Assembly: GCA_018827205.1 (NCBI GenBank)
Contig: JAHJXZ010000110.1
Span: forward strand, 1 to 36,279
Source of the DNA: Gammaproteobacteria bacterium
GTDB taxonomy: Bacteria > Pseudomonadota > Gammaproteobacteria > Pseudomonadales > Pseudomonadaceae
Reading direction: 5' to 3'
DNA: 36,279 bases
Made by a program: the position numbers and the translations under genes
Notes under the pieces: generated by a model
The model's database searches: none
Seen by the model: the letters and a program-made list of their open reading frames with translations, nothing else
Told to the model about the DNA's origin: nothing
In this document: positions 23,690 through 31,477 of the stretch, in pieces
Layout: every line of letters begins with the position of its first letter
Numbering within the stretch: position 1 is the first letter of the stretch

Positions 23690-23947
23690 ATGAAAGGTCA
23701 AAAAGGTTATCTACTAGTAGCGACAGCACCTCGGCATCTGAGCCTGAGCGCATTGCTCCGCAAGCTTGGACAACAGCTCAAACGCTGGTATGAATTGGTC
23801 GAACAACGCCAGCGCTTGGCTTCGCTCGACGAGGTGGCGCTTAAGGATCTTGGCTTGAGCCGGGCCGACGTGATGCAGGAATCCGAGCGGCCATTCTGGG
23901 ATGATCCGCTGGCGCAAACATTGAAAAACCACCAACAGGGACGCTGA
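23690..23947 (+). CDS. DUF1127 (YjiS-like) small protein
   Basis: An 85-residue protein. Its second half fits the DUF1127 pattern: LKRWYELVEQRQRLASLDEVALKDLGLSRADV (key words RQRLASLDE and LKDLGLSRAD). Members are short basic proteins, some linked to RNA binding and to phosphate or stress responses. The N-terminal extension before the domain is not recognised. AAGGAGGG lies 7-9 bases before the ATG at 23690; the open frame from 23636 has no ribosome site. The PhzF-like gene begins 1 base after its stop, so they share a transcript controlled from the gap next to the LysR gene. Confidence 0.87.
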   Translation: MKGQKGYLLVATAPRHLSLSALLRKLGQQLKRWYELVEQRQRLASLDEVALKDLGLSRADVMQESERPFWDDPLAQTLKNHQQGR

Positions 23948-23948
23948 T

Positions 23949-24821
23949 ATGCAGGTGCGGATAGTCAATGCCTTTGTCGATGGCGAGCAGGGCGGCAATC
24001 CTGCCGGTGTGGTATTGCAGGCTGATGCGCTGAGTGCTGCGCAGAAGCAGGCGATAGCCGCGCAGGTGGGGCTGTCGGAGACCGCCTTTGTATCCTCTTC
24101 GCAAAGCGCGGCGTTCAAGTTGGAGTTTTTCACGCCAACTCGGCAGATTGCTCATTGCGGCCACGCCACGGTGGCTACTTTTTCCTTGTTGCGTCAGTTG
24201 GGGCTGGTCAGCGAAGGCTGGAGCAGCAAGGAAACCATAGACGGTAACCGCGATATCTTGCTGCGGGGCGATATGGCTTTTATGGAGCAGCGCCAGCCGC
24301 AGTACCTGGATCTGCGCAGTGAGCCAGAGGCCCTTGCCGAAGTGCTCGCCTCCTTGGGCAAAACGCCTGAGCAATTGCTTCCCGGCTTGTGGCCAACGCG
24401 GGTAAATACCGGTGCGTCCTTCGTCATAGTGCCGTTGCGCAATGAGGCTCAGGTAGCCGCTATTGTCCCTGATCAGGCTGAATTGGCGCGTCTCAGCGAG
24501 CAGTTCGAGCTGATTGGTTTCTATGTGTTTTCCCAGCAGACCCGCCAGCCTGGGCGGGATGCCGGGGCGCGGATGTTTGCGCCGCGCTATGGCATTGATG
24601 AGGAGTCCGCCACCGGCATGGCGGCGGGACCGTTGGCATGCTTTCTCCACGATTACCTGGGTGTGGCCGGCCCGAGTCTGCTGATTGAGCAGGGTTATCT
24701 GATGCAGCTGCCATCGGCGAGTATGATTACCGTCGACCTGCAATTGGCCGAGGGCCGCATAGAGCGCCTGCTGGCTGGCGGAAAGGCGCAAGTAATCAGT
24801 GAACTGACCCTAGAACTGTAA
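23949..24821 (+). CDS. PhzF-family isomerase
   Basis: A 290-residue protein of the PhzF/diaminopimelate-epimerase fold. The N-terminal half has NPAGVV and the catalytic Glu44 in LSETAFV; FFTPTRQIAHCGHAT carries the second conserved block, and the C-terminal half has DEESATGMAAGPLA, the mirrored motif. True PhzF isomerises dihydro-hydroxyanthranilate in phenazine synthesis, but no other phenazine genes are here, so this is a PhzF-like isomerase of unknown substrate. It starts 1 base after the DUF1127 gene and precedes the DUF3291 gene by about 17 bases. Confidence 0.92.
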   Translation: MQVRIVNAFVDGEQGGNPAGVVLQADALSAAQKQAIAAQVGLSETAFVSSSQSAAFKLEFFTPTRQIAHCGHATVATFSLLRQLGLVSEGWSSKETIDGNRDILLRGDMAFMEQRQPQYLDLRSEPEALAEVLASLGKTPEQLLPGLWPTRVNTGASFVIVPLRNEAQVAAIVPDQAELARLSEQFELIGFYVFSQQTRQPGRDAGARMFAPRYGIDEESATGMAAGPLACFLHDYLGVAGPSLLIEQGYLMQLPSASMITVDLQLAEGRIERLLAGGKAQVISELTLEL

Positions 24822-24838
24822 CTGCACAAGGAATGAGC

Positions 24839-25309
24839 ATGTCCCGCTACCAACTCGCGCAACTGAATATTGCCAGCATGAAGCAACCGCTGGAGTCTCC
24901 AGGCATGGCGGATTTCGTCGCCAATCTGGAGCGCATCAACGCCCTGGCCGAAGCTTCGCCGGGCTATATCTGGCGCTTGCAGGACGAGGCGGGCGATGCC
25001 ACGGCGTTTCGCCCGTTTGGCGATGATGTGCTGGTGAATCTGTCGGTATGGCGCGATGTGCCGGCGCTCAGTGATTACGTCTACAAGTCCGCCCATACCG
25101 AGATGCTCAAGCGTCGCCAGGAGTGGTTCAGCAAGGTCGAAGCAGCGCATATGGTGCTGTGGTGGGTGCCGGTGGGGCATCGGCCATCGGTGCAGGAGGC
25201 TGCCGAGCGCTTGGCGCTGTTGAGTGAGCAGGGCGCCAGCGCCCAGGCGTTCAGTTTTCGTCAGGCGTTTGCGGCGCCGGATACGCACGTGGTTGAGCCT
25301 GCTGAGTAG
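24839..25309 (+). CDS. DUF3291 domain protein
   Basis: A 156-residue protein with the DUF3291 pattern: YQLAQLNIASM at the start, GYIWRLQ, LVNLSVWRDVPALSDYVYKSAH and MVLWWVPVGHRPSVQEAAERL. The fold is predicted to be related to small ferredoxin-like monooxygenase (ABM) domains, but the reaction is unknown. An AAGGA site at 24828-24832 is well spaced for the ATG at 24839 and too close for the ATG at 24833, so I chose 24839. It is the last gene of the DUF1127 - PhzF-like operon. The tail after about residue 130 is Ala-rich and may be disordered. Confidence 0.88.
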   Translation: MSRYQLAQLNIASMKQPLESPGMADFVANLERINALAEASPGYIWRLQDEAGDATAFRPFGDDVLVNLSVWRDVPALSDYVYKSAHTEMLKRRQEWFSKVEAAHMVLWWVPVGHRPSVQEAAERLALLSEQGASAQAFSFRQAFAAPDTHVVEPAE

Positions 25310-25395
25310 CGGTAAGCCATGGTTTGCTGCGGCTCTGTTTGAGGCGTGGGCGAGGCAGGCGGATCACCGGAGCGGCAAGCGTGCGGCGCATCCGC

Positions 25396-25401
25396 TACAA
25401 T
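25396..25401 (+). promoter_or_regulatory. Possible -10 box before pyrF
   Basis: TACAAT lies 35 bases before the pyrF start in a good context, but no -35 consensus is found 16-18 bases upstream. Weak evidence. Confidence 0.3.
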
Positions 25402-25435
25402 GCGCGCCGAATTTGTCTTGCCCGAGAGCCCGCCC

Positions 25436-26134
25436 ATGTCCGCCTGCCAGACCCCGATCATCGTTGCCCTGGATTTCCCGACCCGTGATGCCGCGCTGGC
25501 ATTGGCTGATCAGCTCGATCCGGCACTGTGCCGAGTCAAGGTCGGCAAGGAGCTGTTTACTCGTTGTGGCCCAGAGATCGTCAACGTGCTGGCCGGCAAG
25601 GGTTTTGAGGTGTTTCTCGACCTGAAATTCCACGATATTCCCAATACCACCGCTATGGCGGTCAAGGCCGCGGCCGAGATGGGGGTGTGGATGGTCAATG
25701 TGCACTGCTCGGGCGGCCTGCGCATGATGGCGGCCTGCCGCGAAACCCTGGACAAGCTCGCTGGGGCCAAGCCGCTGCTGATCGGCGTAACCGTGCTGAC
25801 CAGCATGGAGCGCGAAGACCTGGCGGGCGTTGGCCTGGATCTCGAGCCGCAGGCGCAGGTGCTGCGCTTGGCTGGGTTGGCCGCGCAGGCTGGTCTCAAT
25901 GGTTTGGTGTGCTCGGCCCAGGAAGCGCAGGCGCTGAAGGCCGCTTACCCGGCGCTGCAGTTGGTGACGCCGGGGATTCGTCCGGCCGGTAGCGCTCAGG
26001 ACGACCAGCGGCGTATTCTGACTCCGCGTCAGGCGTTGGATGTAGGCTCGGATTATCTAGTAATCGGTCGGCCGATCAGCCAGGCAGCCAATCCTGCCCA
26101 GGCCCTGGCAGCGGTGGTAGCTGAGCTGGCCTGA
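25436..26134 (+). CDS. pyrF: Orotidine 5'-phosphate decarboxylase
   Basis: A 232-residue enzyme with the signature [10 protein letters not shown]; the catalytic residues are Asp62, Lys64 and Asp67. [11 protein letters not shown] at the N-terminus and TPGIRP near the phosphate-binding end are also typical. It converts OMP to UMP in pyrimidine synthesis as a cytoplasmic dimer. The start is ATG 25436; the frame extends 30 codons upstream through the promoter region and is rejected. It stands alone, with queF 95 bases downstream. Confidence 0.97.
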   Translation: MSACQTPIIVALDFPTRDAALALADQLDPALCRVKVGKELFTRCGPEIVNVLAGKGFEVFLDLKFHDIPNTTAMAVKAAAEMGVWMVNVHCSGGLRMMAACRETLDKLAGAKPLLIGVTVLTSMEREDLAGVGLDLEPQAQVLRLAGLAAQAGLNGLVCSAQEAQALKAAYPALQLVTPGIRPAGSAQDDQRRILTPRQALDVGSDYLVIGRPISQAANPAQALAAVVAELA

Positions 26135-26188
26135 TACTGCTGCGGCAAGGCCGACATCGATCTTGCCACACTTAATCTGCTTTCAAAG

Positions 26189-26199
26189 TTGTATACAAT
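26189..26199. promoter_or_regulatory. Palindrome overlapping the queF -10 region
   Basis: TTGTATACAA at 26189-26198 is a perfect 10-base palindrome and contains a -10-like TACAAT (26194-26199), 31 bases before the queF start. The palindrome resembles operators of GntR-family regulators, but could simply be a promoter element. Confidence 0.35.
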
Positions 26200-26229
26200 C
26201 ACCGCGTCTCGACTAGCCAGGTTTTCTCC

Positions 26230-27060
26230 ATGCATCCCGCCGCCGAAGATTCGCCACTGGGCAAATCCAGCGAATACATCGCTACCTACACCCCGTCTTT
26301 GTTGTTCCCGATTCCGCGTGCCGCGAAATGGGCGGAGCTGGGCCTGAGCGCCGAGACGCTGCCGTACCAGGGCGTGGATTTCTGGAACTGTTTCGAGTTG
26401 TCCTGGCTATTGCCGTCGGGCAAGCCGGTGGTGGCCATGGGTGAGTTCGCCATTCCTGCCGACACACCGAATATCATCGAGTCGAAATCCTTCAAGCTGT
26501 ACCTCAACTCGCTGAACCAGTCAGTGTTCAGTAGCGCTGACGAACTGGTGACGGTACTGGTACGGGACCTCTCGGCAGCTGCCGGCAAACCGGTTGGCGT
26601 ACGTGTGCGCAGTCTGGCAGAGGTAACGGCTGATGGTGTTCAGGCCGCGCCAGGTATCTGCATTGACGAACTGGATGTAGCCATCAGCAACTATGCGCAG
26701 CCGCAGCCTGAGCTGCTGCGCTGTGATGCCGCGCGAGTGGTCGATGAAAGCCTGCACAGTCATCTGCTCAAATCCAACTGTCCGGTCACCGGCCAGCCGG
26801 ATTGGGGCACGCTGGTAGTGGAGTACCGTGGCCTGGCGCTGGATCACGCCAGCCTGCTGGCCTACCTGGTGAGCTTTCGCCAGCATGCGGATTTTCACGA
26901 GCAGTGCGTGGAGCGAATCTTTCTCGACCTGCAGCGCCTGCTCAAGCCTGAGCACCTGACGGTGTATGCGCGTTATGTGCGCCGTGGCGGGTTGGATATC
27001 AACCCCTATCGCAGCAGCGGGCCCATCAGCCCAGATAATCAGCGTTTGGTGCGCCAGTAA
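26230..27060 (+). CDS. queF: NADPH-dependent 7-cyano-7-deazaguanine reductase
   Basis: A 276-residue long-form (YqeK-like two-domain) QueF. It has the QueF motif [11 protein letters not shown] (from residue 84), the catalytic Cys184 in [12 protein letters not shown] and Asp191 in the same block. It reduces preQ0 to preQ1 in queuosine synthesis. The length fits the E. coli type, about 280 residues. The ATG at 26230 follows TTTTCTCC with only a weak ribosome site. A terminator follows 3 bases after the stop, so it is monocistronic. Confidence 0.97.
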   Translation: MHPAAEDSPLGKSSEYIATYTPSLLFPIPRAAKWAELGLSAETLPYQGVDFWNCFELSWLLPSGKPVVAMGEFAIPADTPNIIESKSFKLYLNSLNQSVFSSADELVTVLVRDLSAAAGKPVGVRVRSLAEVTADGVQAAPGICIDELDVAISNYAQPQPELLRCDAARVVDESLHSHLLKSNCPVTGQPDWGTLVVEYRGLALDHASLLAYLVSFRQHADFHEQCVERIFLDLQRLLKPEHLTVYARYVRRGGLDINPYRSSGPISPDNQRLVRQ

Positions 27061-27063
27061 TGC

Positions 27064-27090
27064 AAAACCCCAGCTAAGTGCTGGGGTTTT
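27064..27090 (+). terminator. Rho-independent terminator of queF
   Basis: A 10-bp stem AAAACCCCAG / CTGGGGTTTT with a 7-base loop. The left arm's A-run makes it usable from the minus strand as well, for the converging DUF4404 gene. Confidence 0.9.
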
Positions 27091-27108
27091 CGTTAGTGCT
27101 ACATGCGT

Positions 27109-27375
27109 TTAAATACCCATATTGGCCAGGCTCTGCACGATATTACGCAGGGTGCCGGCGAGGGTCGGGTGGCTGGCTTCGAAGCGTTCCACTGCGAGGT
27201 TGACCCCGTCGATCAGGGTTGCGTCAGGGGCAGCTGCAGCCTGGCGGGCTAACTGCAGTTCAATTTCCTGGGTCAGTACAAACAGCTCGGCACGTTCTTC
27301 TTCTGTCAGTGGTGGTTGTTCGGCCAGTTGGTCGCGCAGGTCTTGCAGTTGTTGCTGCAGGCGGCTTGCAGGCAT
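27109..27375 (-). CDS. DUF4404 family protein
   Basis: An 88-residue soluble protein. The first half is a helical, acidic-basic region (LQQQLQDLRDQLAEQPPLTEEERAEL with key word PPLTEEERAEL) and the end reads HPTLAGTLRNIVQSLANMGI, both typical of the DUF4404 family of Pseudomonas. A coiled coil is likely in the N-terminal half. The function is unknown. The start is ATG 27375 after GGGAGAACC; the open frame extending to 27438 is rejected. It converges on queF and shares its terminator. Confidence 0.85.
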   Translation of the reverse strand: MPASRLQQQLQDLRDQLAEQPPLTEEERAELFVLTQEIELQLARQAAAAPDATLIDGVNLAVERFEASHPTLAGTLRNIVQSLANMGI

Positions 27376-27516
27376 GAGGTTCTCCCTTTGATGATCAACT
27401 GATTGACTGACCTTGCGCGGGGGCGAAAGGTTCGGCATGTCTTCAGGTTAATCCAAGCCGGAGGGCTTTGCTTGCTTTGGATCAAGCGCCGGGCAATACA
27501 GGCCTAGCGCGCTGTT

Positions 27517-28227
27517 TCAAGGTTTTTCACCTTTGTGCCGACGTAGGCTGAGGTCCGCCAGGCAGGTGGGTAGGTCACTGAGTTGATCAATGACCGAGTG
27601 TACGCCAAGGCGGTAAAGACTCAGGGTGGCTTGGCTGCGCAGGCGATCACGCTCGCCCATTGGCAGGCTTTGCCAGTCAGCCAGTGCCAGGCCGCATAGT
27701 GGGCCACTGATGGCCAGGCCAATGGTCCAGATACCGGCATTCAGCGCCGCCTGCAGCAGGCGTGGTTCGCCACTGACCAGTACGCAGCCGTCAAGCTGAT
27801 CAACCTGCAGCTCTATCAGGCTGCGCCAGATGGCGTCGGGTGCCGGCCATGGGCGCGTGCAGTGGCTGGATGTGCCGGGCAGCCAGTCGGGGAGGGCGCT
27901 GGCCAGGCTGATGCTGGCGTCGCGCGGTAGTTCATCCAACCAGGCGCAGGGCACCGTCTGTTGGTGTAGCTGTGCAAGCAGGGATAGGGCGGCAGGTGTG
28001 GCCTCGGCATGCTCGCAAGCTGTCTCGCAGAGTGCCTGTTGGTAAGCCAGCCACTCCGTGGCCAGGGGGGCACGGCCAAGGGCCTGCGGCAGGCTCTGCT
28101 GATTGACTGCCTTCGGGTAAAGGCGTTGCAGGGTAAGCGGGATGGTGCGTGCGCCGAAATCAACCAGGCAGCCAGACAGGCTAAACAAGATGGCGGTGAA
28201 GGCGGGCGAGGTGGCGGGCGTTTGCAT
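27517..28227 (-). CDS. Degenerate HAD protein related to phosphonoacetaldehyde hydrolase
   Basis: A 236-residue protein of the HAD superfamily that resembles PhnX: LVDFGARTIPL after the first motif, NAGIWTIGLAISG and a C-terminal YRLGVHSVIDQLSDLP. The catalytic DxDGT motif reads SLSGC here, with Ser16 and Ser18 in place of both aspartates. The later acidic motif (GDTxxD) is SGEPRLL. It should therefore not act as a phosphatase or hydrolase and may be a binding or regulatory protein. AAGGAC lies 8 bases before the ATG. It is divergent from the mlaA gene. Confidence 0.8.
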   Translation of the reverse strand: MQTPATSPAFTAILFSLSGCLVDFGARTIPLTLQRLYPKAVNQQSLPQALGRAPLATEWLAYQQALCETACEHAEATPAALSLLAQLHQQTVPCAWLDELPRDASISLASALPDWLPGTSSHCTRPWPAPDAIWRSLIELQVDQLDGCVLVSGEPRLLQAALNAGIWTIGLAISGPLCGLALADWQSLPMGERDRLRSQATLSLYRLGVHSVIDQLSDLPTCLADLSLRRHKGEKP

Positions 28228-28460
28228 GGGCCGTCCTTGAAAATGGTCTAGTCCAGGCTAGCGCTTTCAGGTTACAGGCAGATGAAGGCTTTGTTTCCGT
28301 TGGCATTGCCACCCATCGCTGGGTTGCACGGCAATAGGCGGTAAGATTTTCAGCTATTTGTTCGTCCGCTATGCTGCCTATTTAGTGGGCTGCCGCCTTA
28401 TACTGCGCGGCCTGATTTGGCCGCCTGCGGCAGCCTGAGCATTTTCAAGGAGTGACTGTG

Positions 28461-29162
28461 ATGCGTGTGAGCGGTGCGAGCTGGATTGAACGATTGAGCC
28501 TGTTGATTGCCTGTACCGGCGTGCTGTTGCTGCCTGCACTGGCGCAAGCCAACGAAGAAGACCCTTGGCAGGGCTACAACCGTTTTATGTTCCGGATTAA
28601 CGACAACGTTGATACCTATACCCTCAAGCCGTTGGCCAAGGGTTATCAGGCGGTGACGCCACAGTTTGTTGAAGACGGCGTTAGCAATGTCTTTCGCAAT
28701 ATTGGTGATGTGCGCAATCTAGCCAACAATCTGTTGCAGGCTAAGCTGCACGACGCCGGCGTGGACAGCGGTCGCTTGATCTTTAATACCACCTTCGGTC
28801 TGCTAGGATTCTTTGATGTGGCGACCAAAATGGGGCTGCAACGCAGTGACGAGGACTTCGGCCAGACGCTGGGCGCCTGGGGCCTGGGTAGTGGTCCTTA
28901 TGTGGTGCTGCCATTGCTGGGGCCGAGCACCGTGCGTGATACCTTTGGCCGCGTCCCTGACTCCATGTTGACTGCGCCCATGCATATTGACCACGTACCT
29001 ACGCGTAATGTGGTGATTGGTGTGGAGACAGTGAGCCTACGGGCCAGCTTGCTCCAGGCTGAGCGCATGGTCAGTGGTGACAAGTACATCTTTATTCGCA
29101 ACGCCTACCTGCAGAATCGCGAATTCAAAGTGCGCGACGGCGAGGTTGAAGACGATTTCTAA
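28461..29162 (+). CDS. mlaA: MlaA/VacJ family outer-membrane lipid-asymmetry protein
   Basis: A 233-residue MlaA. DPWQGYNRFMFRINDNVDTYTLKPLAKGY (key words DPWQGYNR and YTLKPLAKGY) is the family's opening, and LGPSTVRD and a YIFIRNAYLQNRE end follow. MlaA sits in the outer membrane with porins and removes misplaced phospholipids, passing them to MlaC. The export signal ends near ALAQA-NEED, which is a signal-peptidase I pattern; LIAC at residues 15-18 could be a lipobox but is followed by more hydrophobic residues. E. coli MlaA is a lipoprotein. AAGGAG at 28447 is 8 bases before the ATG at 28461; the in-frame GTG at 28452 is rejected. The 230-base upstream gap has no other gene. Confidence 0.93.
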   Translation: MRVSGASWIERLSLLIACTGVLLLPALAQANEEDPWQGYNRFMFRINDNVDTYTLKPLAKGYQAVTPQFVEDGVSNVFRNIGDVRNLANNLLQAKLHDAGVDSGRLIFNTTFGLLGFFDVATKMGLQRSDEDFGQTLGAWGLGSGPYVVLPLLGPSTVRDTFGRVPDSMLTAPMHIDHVPTRNVVIGVETVSLRASLLQAERMVSGDKYIFIRNAYLQNREFKVRDGEVEDDF

Positions 29163-29179
29163 ATCGTCGCGTATACAAC

Positions 29180-29208
29180 AAGGCGGCCTGTTATGGCCGC
29201 CTTTTTTG
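29180..29208 (+). terminator. Rho-independent terminator of mlaA
   Basis: A 9-bp stem AAGGCGGCC / GGCCGCCTT with a 6-base loop and a T-run. Confidence 0.92.
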
Positions 29209-29221
29209 TTATCCGAGCCTT

Positions 29222-29521
29222 TCAACTCATGGAAATAATCGCCAAACCTAAGGCCTGGCGGCCGTCTTCCATCGTGCTGACGCGCATCACTTCAGCTTGG
29301 GCATCCAGACCACGTAATTCGTTGTGATCAGATGCGATATGCACGCGAACCTTGTCGCCCATCTTTACTGCGCTTTCAGCTTCCAGCTGCATGCCAGTGC
29401 TGGATAGATCGAGACACAGTGCCGGAATTTCCTTGCCGTCATGGTGCAGGGTGACGGGAGCTTCTAGCCGCATGCGGATGTAATCGCGTTTCTCACTGTA
29501 GGCACGATCATTTTGGCTCAT
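29222..29521 (-). CDS. PilZ-domain protein
   Basis: A 99-residue single PilZ domain. The c-di-GMP-binding elements are visible: an arginine-rich N-terminal segment (EKRDYIRMRL) and DLSSTGMQLE, which matches the (D/N)xSxxG motif. It is expected to bind cyclic di-GMP and change partner activity; the partner is not known. It converges on mlaA and is divergent from the response-regulator gene at 29739, with about 215 bases between starts. This gene order (mlaA, PilZ, response regulator, STAS) matches P. aeruginosa from memory. Confidence 0.92.
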   Translation of the reverse strand: MSQNDRAYSEKRDYIRMRLEAPVTLHHDGKEIPALCLDLSSTGMQLEAESAVKMGDKVRVHIASDHNELRGLDAQAEVMRVSTMEDGRQALGLAIISMS

Positions 29522-29738
29522 GGGCTTTTTCCTCTTGTTATGGGGGGCTGTCCTGCAGCTCTTATAACCTTCGCCGATTTGAGGTGTAAAGTCGTATGGC
29601 GACGACCGGCATGCGCTTGAATCACGTTACGGATGGGAGTACCGTCTGCGCCTTGAAGCAAGCCGAGTTCGCGCATGCAGGCACTTGGCCTGAATGCATA
29701 AGCCAACCCATACCCGGCGCAGTTTGCCTGGATACCTC

Positions 29739-30923
29739 ATGCACAAAACCAGTGCCACGCTGCTGATAATCGATGACGACGACGTAGTGCGTGCGAGCCT
29801 TGCAGCCTACCTGGAAGACAGTGGTTTTCATGTGCTGCAGGCCGCCAATGGCTTGCAGGGGCTGGAAGTCTTTCATGCCGAGTCGCCGGACTTGGTGATC
29901 TGCGATTTGCGCATGCCGCAGGTCGATGGTCTCGAGCTGATCCGCCGCATCAATGCCCTGCAAGTGGAAACCCCGGTCATCGTGGTGTCCGGTGCCGGCG
30001 TGATGAGTGATGCCGTCGAGGCCTTGCGCCTGGGCGCTGCCGACTACCTGATCAAGCCTCTGGCGGATCTCGCTGTGCTTGAACATTCAGTACGTCGGGC
30101 GCTGGATCGCGCCAACTTGCGTCTGGAAAACCAGCGCTATCGCGACGAGCTGGAAACCGCCAACCGCGAACTGCAAGCCAGTCTGCACCTGCTGCAGGAA
30201 GATCAGAACGCAGGCCGTCAGGTGCAGATGAACATGCTGCCGGTGACTCCCTGGCAGGCCGATGGCCTGAACTTTGCGCACCAGATCATCCCTTCGCTGT
30301 ATCTGTCGGGCGACTTTGTCGACTATTTTCGTGTCGATGACAGCCGTATCGCGTTTTATCTGGCTGATGTTTCCGGGCATGGAGCGTCTTCGGCATTTAT
30401 CACCGTGCTGCTGAAGTTTATGACCACGCGCCTGCTGTACGAGTCTCGGCGCGGCGGCAATCTACCGGATTTCAAACCCTCTGAAGTGCTCGGCCATATC
30501 AACCGTGGCCTGATCAACTGCAAGCTGGGTAAGCACGTGACTATGCTTGGTGGCGTGATCGACCAGGCCAACAACCGTCTGACCTACAGTATTGGCGGTC
30601 ACTTGCCGCTGCCGGTGCTCTATAGCGACGGCCAAGCGCATTACTTGGAAGGACGTGGCTTGCCGGTCGGGCTGTTTGTCGAAGCCGAATACAATGACTT
30701 GGAACTTGAATTGCCCGAAGCCTTCAGCTTGACGCTGCTCTCCGATGGCATCCTCGATCTGCTGCCGGGCGATACCTTGAGAGGCAAGGAAACCCTGTTG
30801 CCGCAGCTGATCAGTTCCGCAGGCGGCACGTTAGATGGCCTGCGCAAGGCTTTTGGGCTGGCCAATCTTGGGGATATGCCGGATGATATTGCCTTGCTGG
30901 TGTTAAGCAGGAACCTTGCATGA
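29739..30923 (+). CDS. rssB: RssB-like response regulator with PP2C-type phosphatase domain
   Basis: A 394-residue protein. Residues 1-120 are a receiver domain with the acidic pocket DDDD (12-15), phospho-acceptor Asp56 and Lys106. A coiled-coil linker (about 120-165) precedes a PP2C/SpoIIE-type phosphatase domain whose metal-binding residues are intact: Asp192 in SGDFVDYF, Asp210 in LADVSGHG, then SDGILD and DDIALL. E. coli RssB, the adaptor that delivers RpoS to ClpXP, has a related but degenerate phosphatase domain. Here it should be an active phosphatase, most likely acting on the STAS protein encoded next. The start is ATG 29739; an in-frame ATG at 29694 would add 15 residues unlike a receiver. 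The next gene overlaps its stop by 4 bases. The symbol is by homology and is less certain than the domain call. Confidence 0.9.
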   Translation: MHKTSATLLIIDDDDVVRASLAAYLEDSGFHVLQAANGLQGLEVFHAESPDLVICDLRMPQVDGLELIRRINALQVETPVIVVSGAGVMSDAVEALRLGAADYLIKPLADLAVLEHSVRRALDRANLRLENQRYRDELETANRELQASLHLLQEDQNAGRQVQMNMLPVTPWQADGLNFAHQIIPSLYLSGDFVDYFRVDDSRIAFYLADVSGHGASSAFITVLLKFMTTRLLYESRRGGNLPDFKPSEVLGHINRGLINCKLGKHVTMLGGVIDQANNRLTYSIGGHLPLPVLYSDGQAHYLEGRGLPVGLFVEAEYNDLELELPEAFSLTLLSDGILDLLPGDTLRGKETLLPQLISSAGGTLDGLRKAFGLANLGDMPDDIALLVLSRNLA

Positions 30924-31414
30924 ACCCTGGGATAAGCCCCGGTAGAATCCAGTTTGCCGAGCAAGATGGCACCTTCATCTTGAAGTTTGTCGGTGAAGTG
31001 CGCCTGACGCTGTGCTCGGCCCTGGATTCGACCATCGAAAAAATCTTCACCGCGCTGAATTTTTCAGCCATCGTGATTGATCTCACTGAGACTCGCAGCA
31101 TTGACAGTACGACCCTTGGGTTGCTGGCCAAACTGTCAATTCTGTCGCGGCAGAAGATCGGCCTTTTACCGACAGTGGTGACCACTCACGCCGATATCAC
31201 GCGCTTGCTGCAGTCGATGGGGTTTGATCAGGTCTTCAATATCGTCGACACACCGCTGCCATGCCCGGAGTGTCTGGATGATCTGCCATCGCAGGATCAG
31301 TCGGAAGAACTTGTGCGTTCCAAGGTGCTTGAGGCGCATCGTATTTTGATGGGCTTGAATGAGTCCAACCGCGAAGCCTTCCACGATCTGGTCAATGCCC
31401 TCGAACATCACTGA
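30920..31414 (+). CDS. STAS-domain anti-sigma factor antagonist
   Basis: A 164-residue protein with an N-terminal STAS domain (about residues 8-110). DLTETRSIDSTTLGLLAKL aligns with the SpoIIAA-type motif, with Ser63 as the probable phosphorylated residue. A C-terminal helical extension of about 50 residues is extra. Its start overlaps the phosphatase gene in ATGA, which implies coupled translation and a dephosphorylation partnership. In Pseudomonas this gene has been called rssC by some authors, from memory; I leave the symbol empty. The kinase that would phosphorylate it is not in the window. It ends before a strong inverted repeat shared with the converging tal gene. Confidence 0.9.
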   Translation: MNPGISPGRIQFAEQDGTFILKFVGEVRLTLCSALDSTIEKIFTALNFSAIVIDLTETRSIDSTTLGLLAKLSILSRQKIGLLPTVVTTHADITRLLQSMGFDQVFNIVDTPLPCPECLDDLPSQDQSEELVRSKVLEAHRILMGLNESNREAFHDLVNALEHH

Positions 31415-31428
31415 TTTAAGTCGCTAAA

Positions 31429-31459
31429 CAAACGGGGCGCTCTATGAGCGCCCCGTTTG
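31429..31459. terminator. Bidirectional terminator between the STAS gene and tal
   Basis: A perfect 14-bp stem (CAAACGGGGCGCTC / GAGCGCCCCGTTTG) with a 3-base loop, between two converging genes. T-runs on both sides are short. Confidence 0.85.
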
Positions 31460-31477
31460 CATTCAGGTCTTCCGGGT

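Noticed and set aside
23841-24791. A 316-codon open frame on the minus strand opposite the PhzF-like gene
   Set aside because: The plus-strand PhzF motifs and operon spacing are convincing; the antisense product has shadow-type composition.
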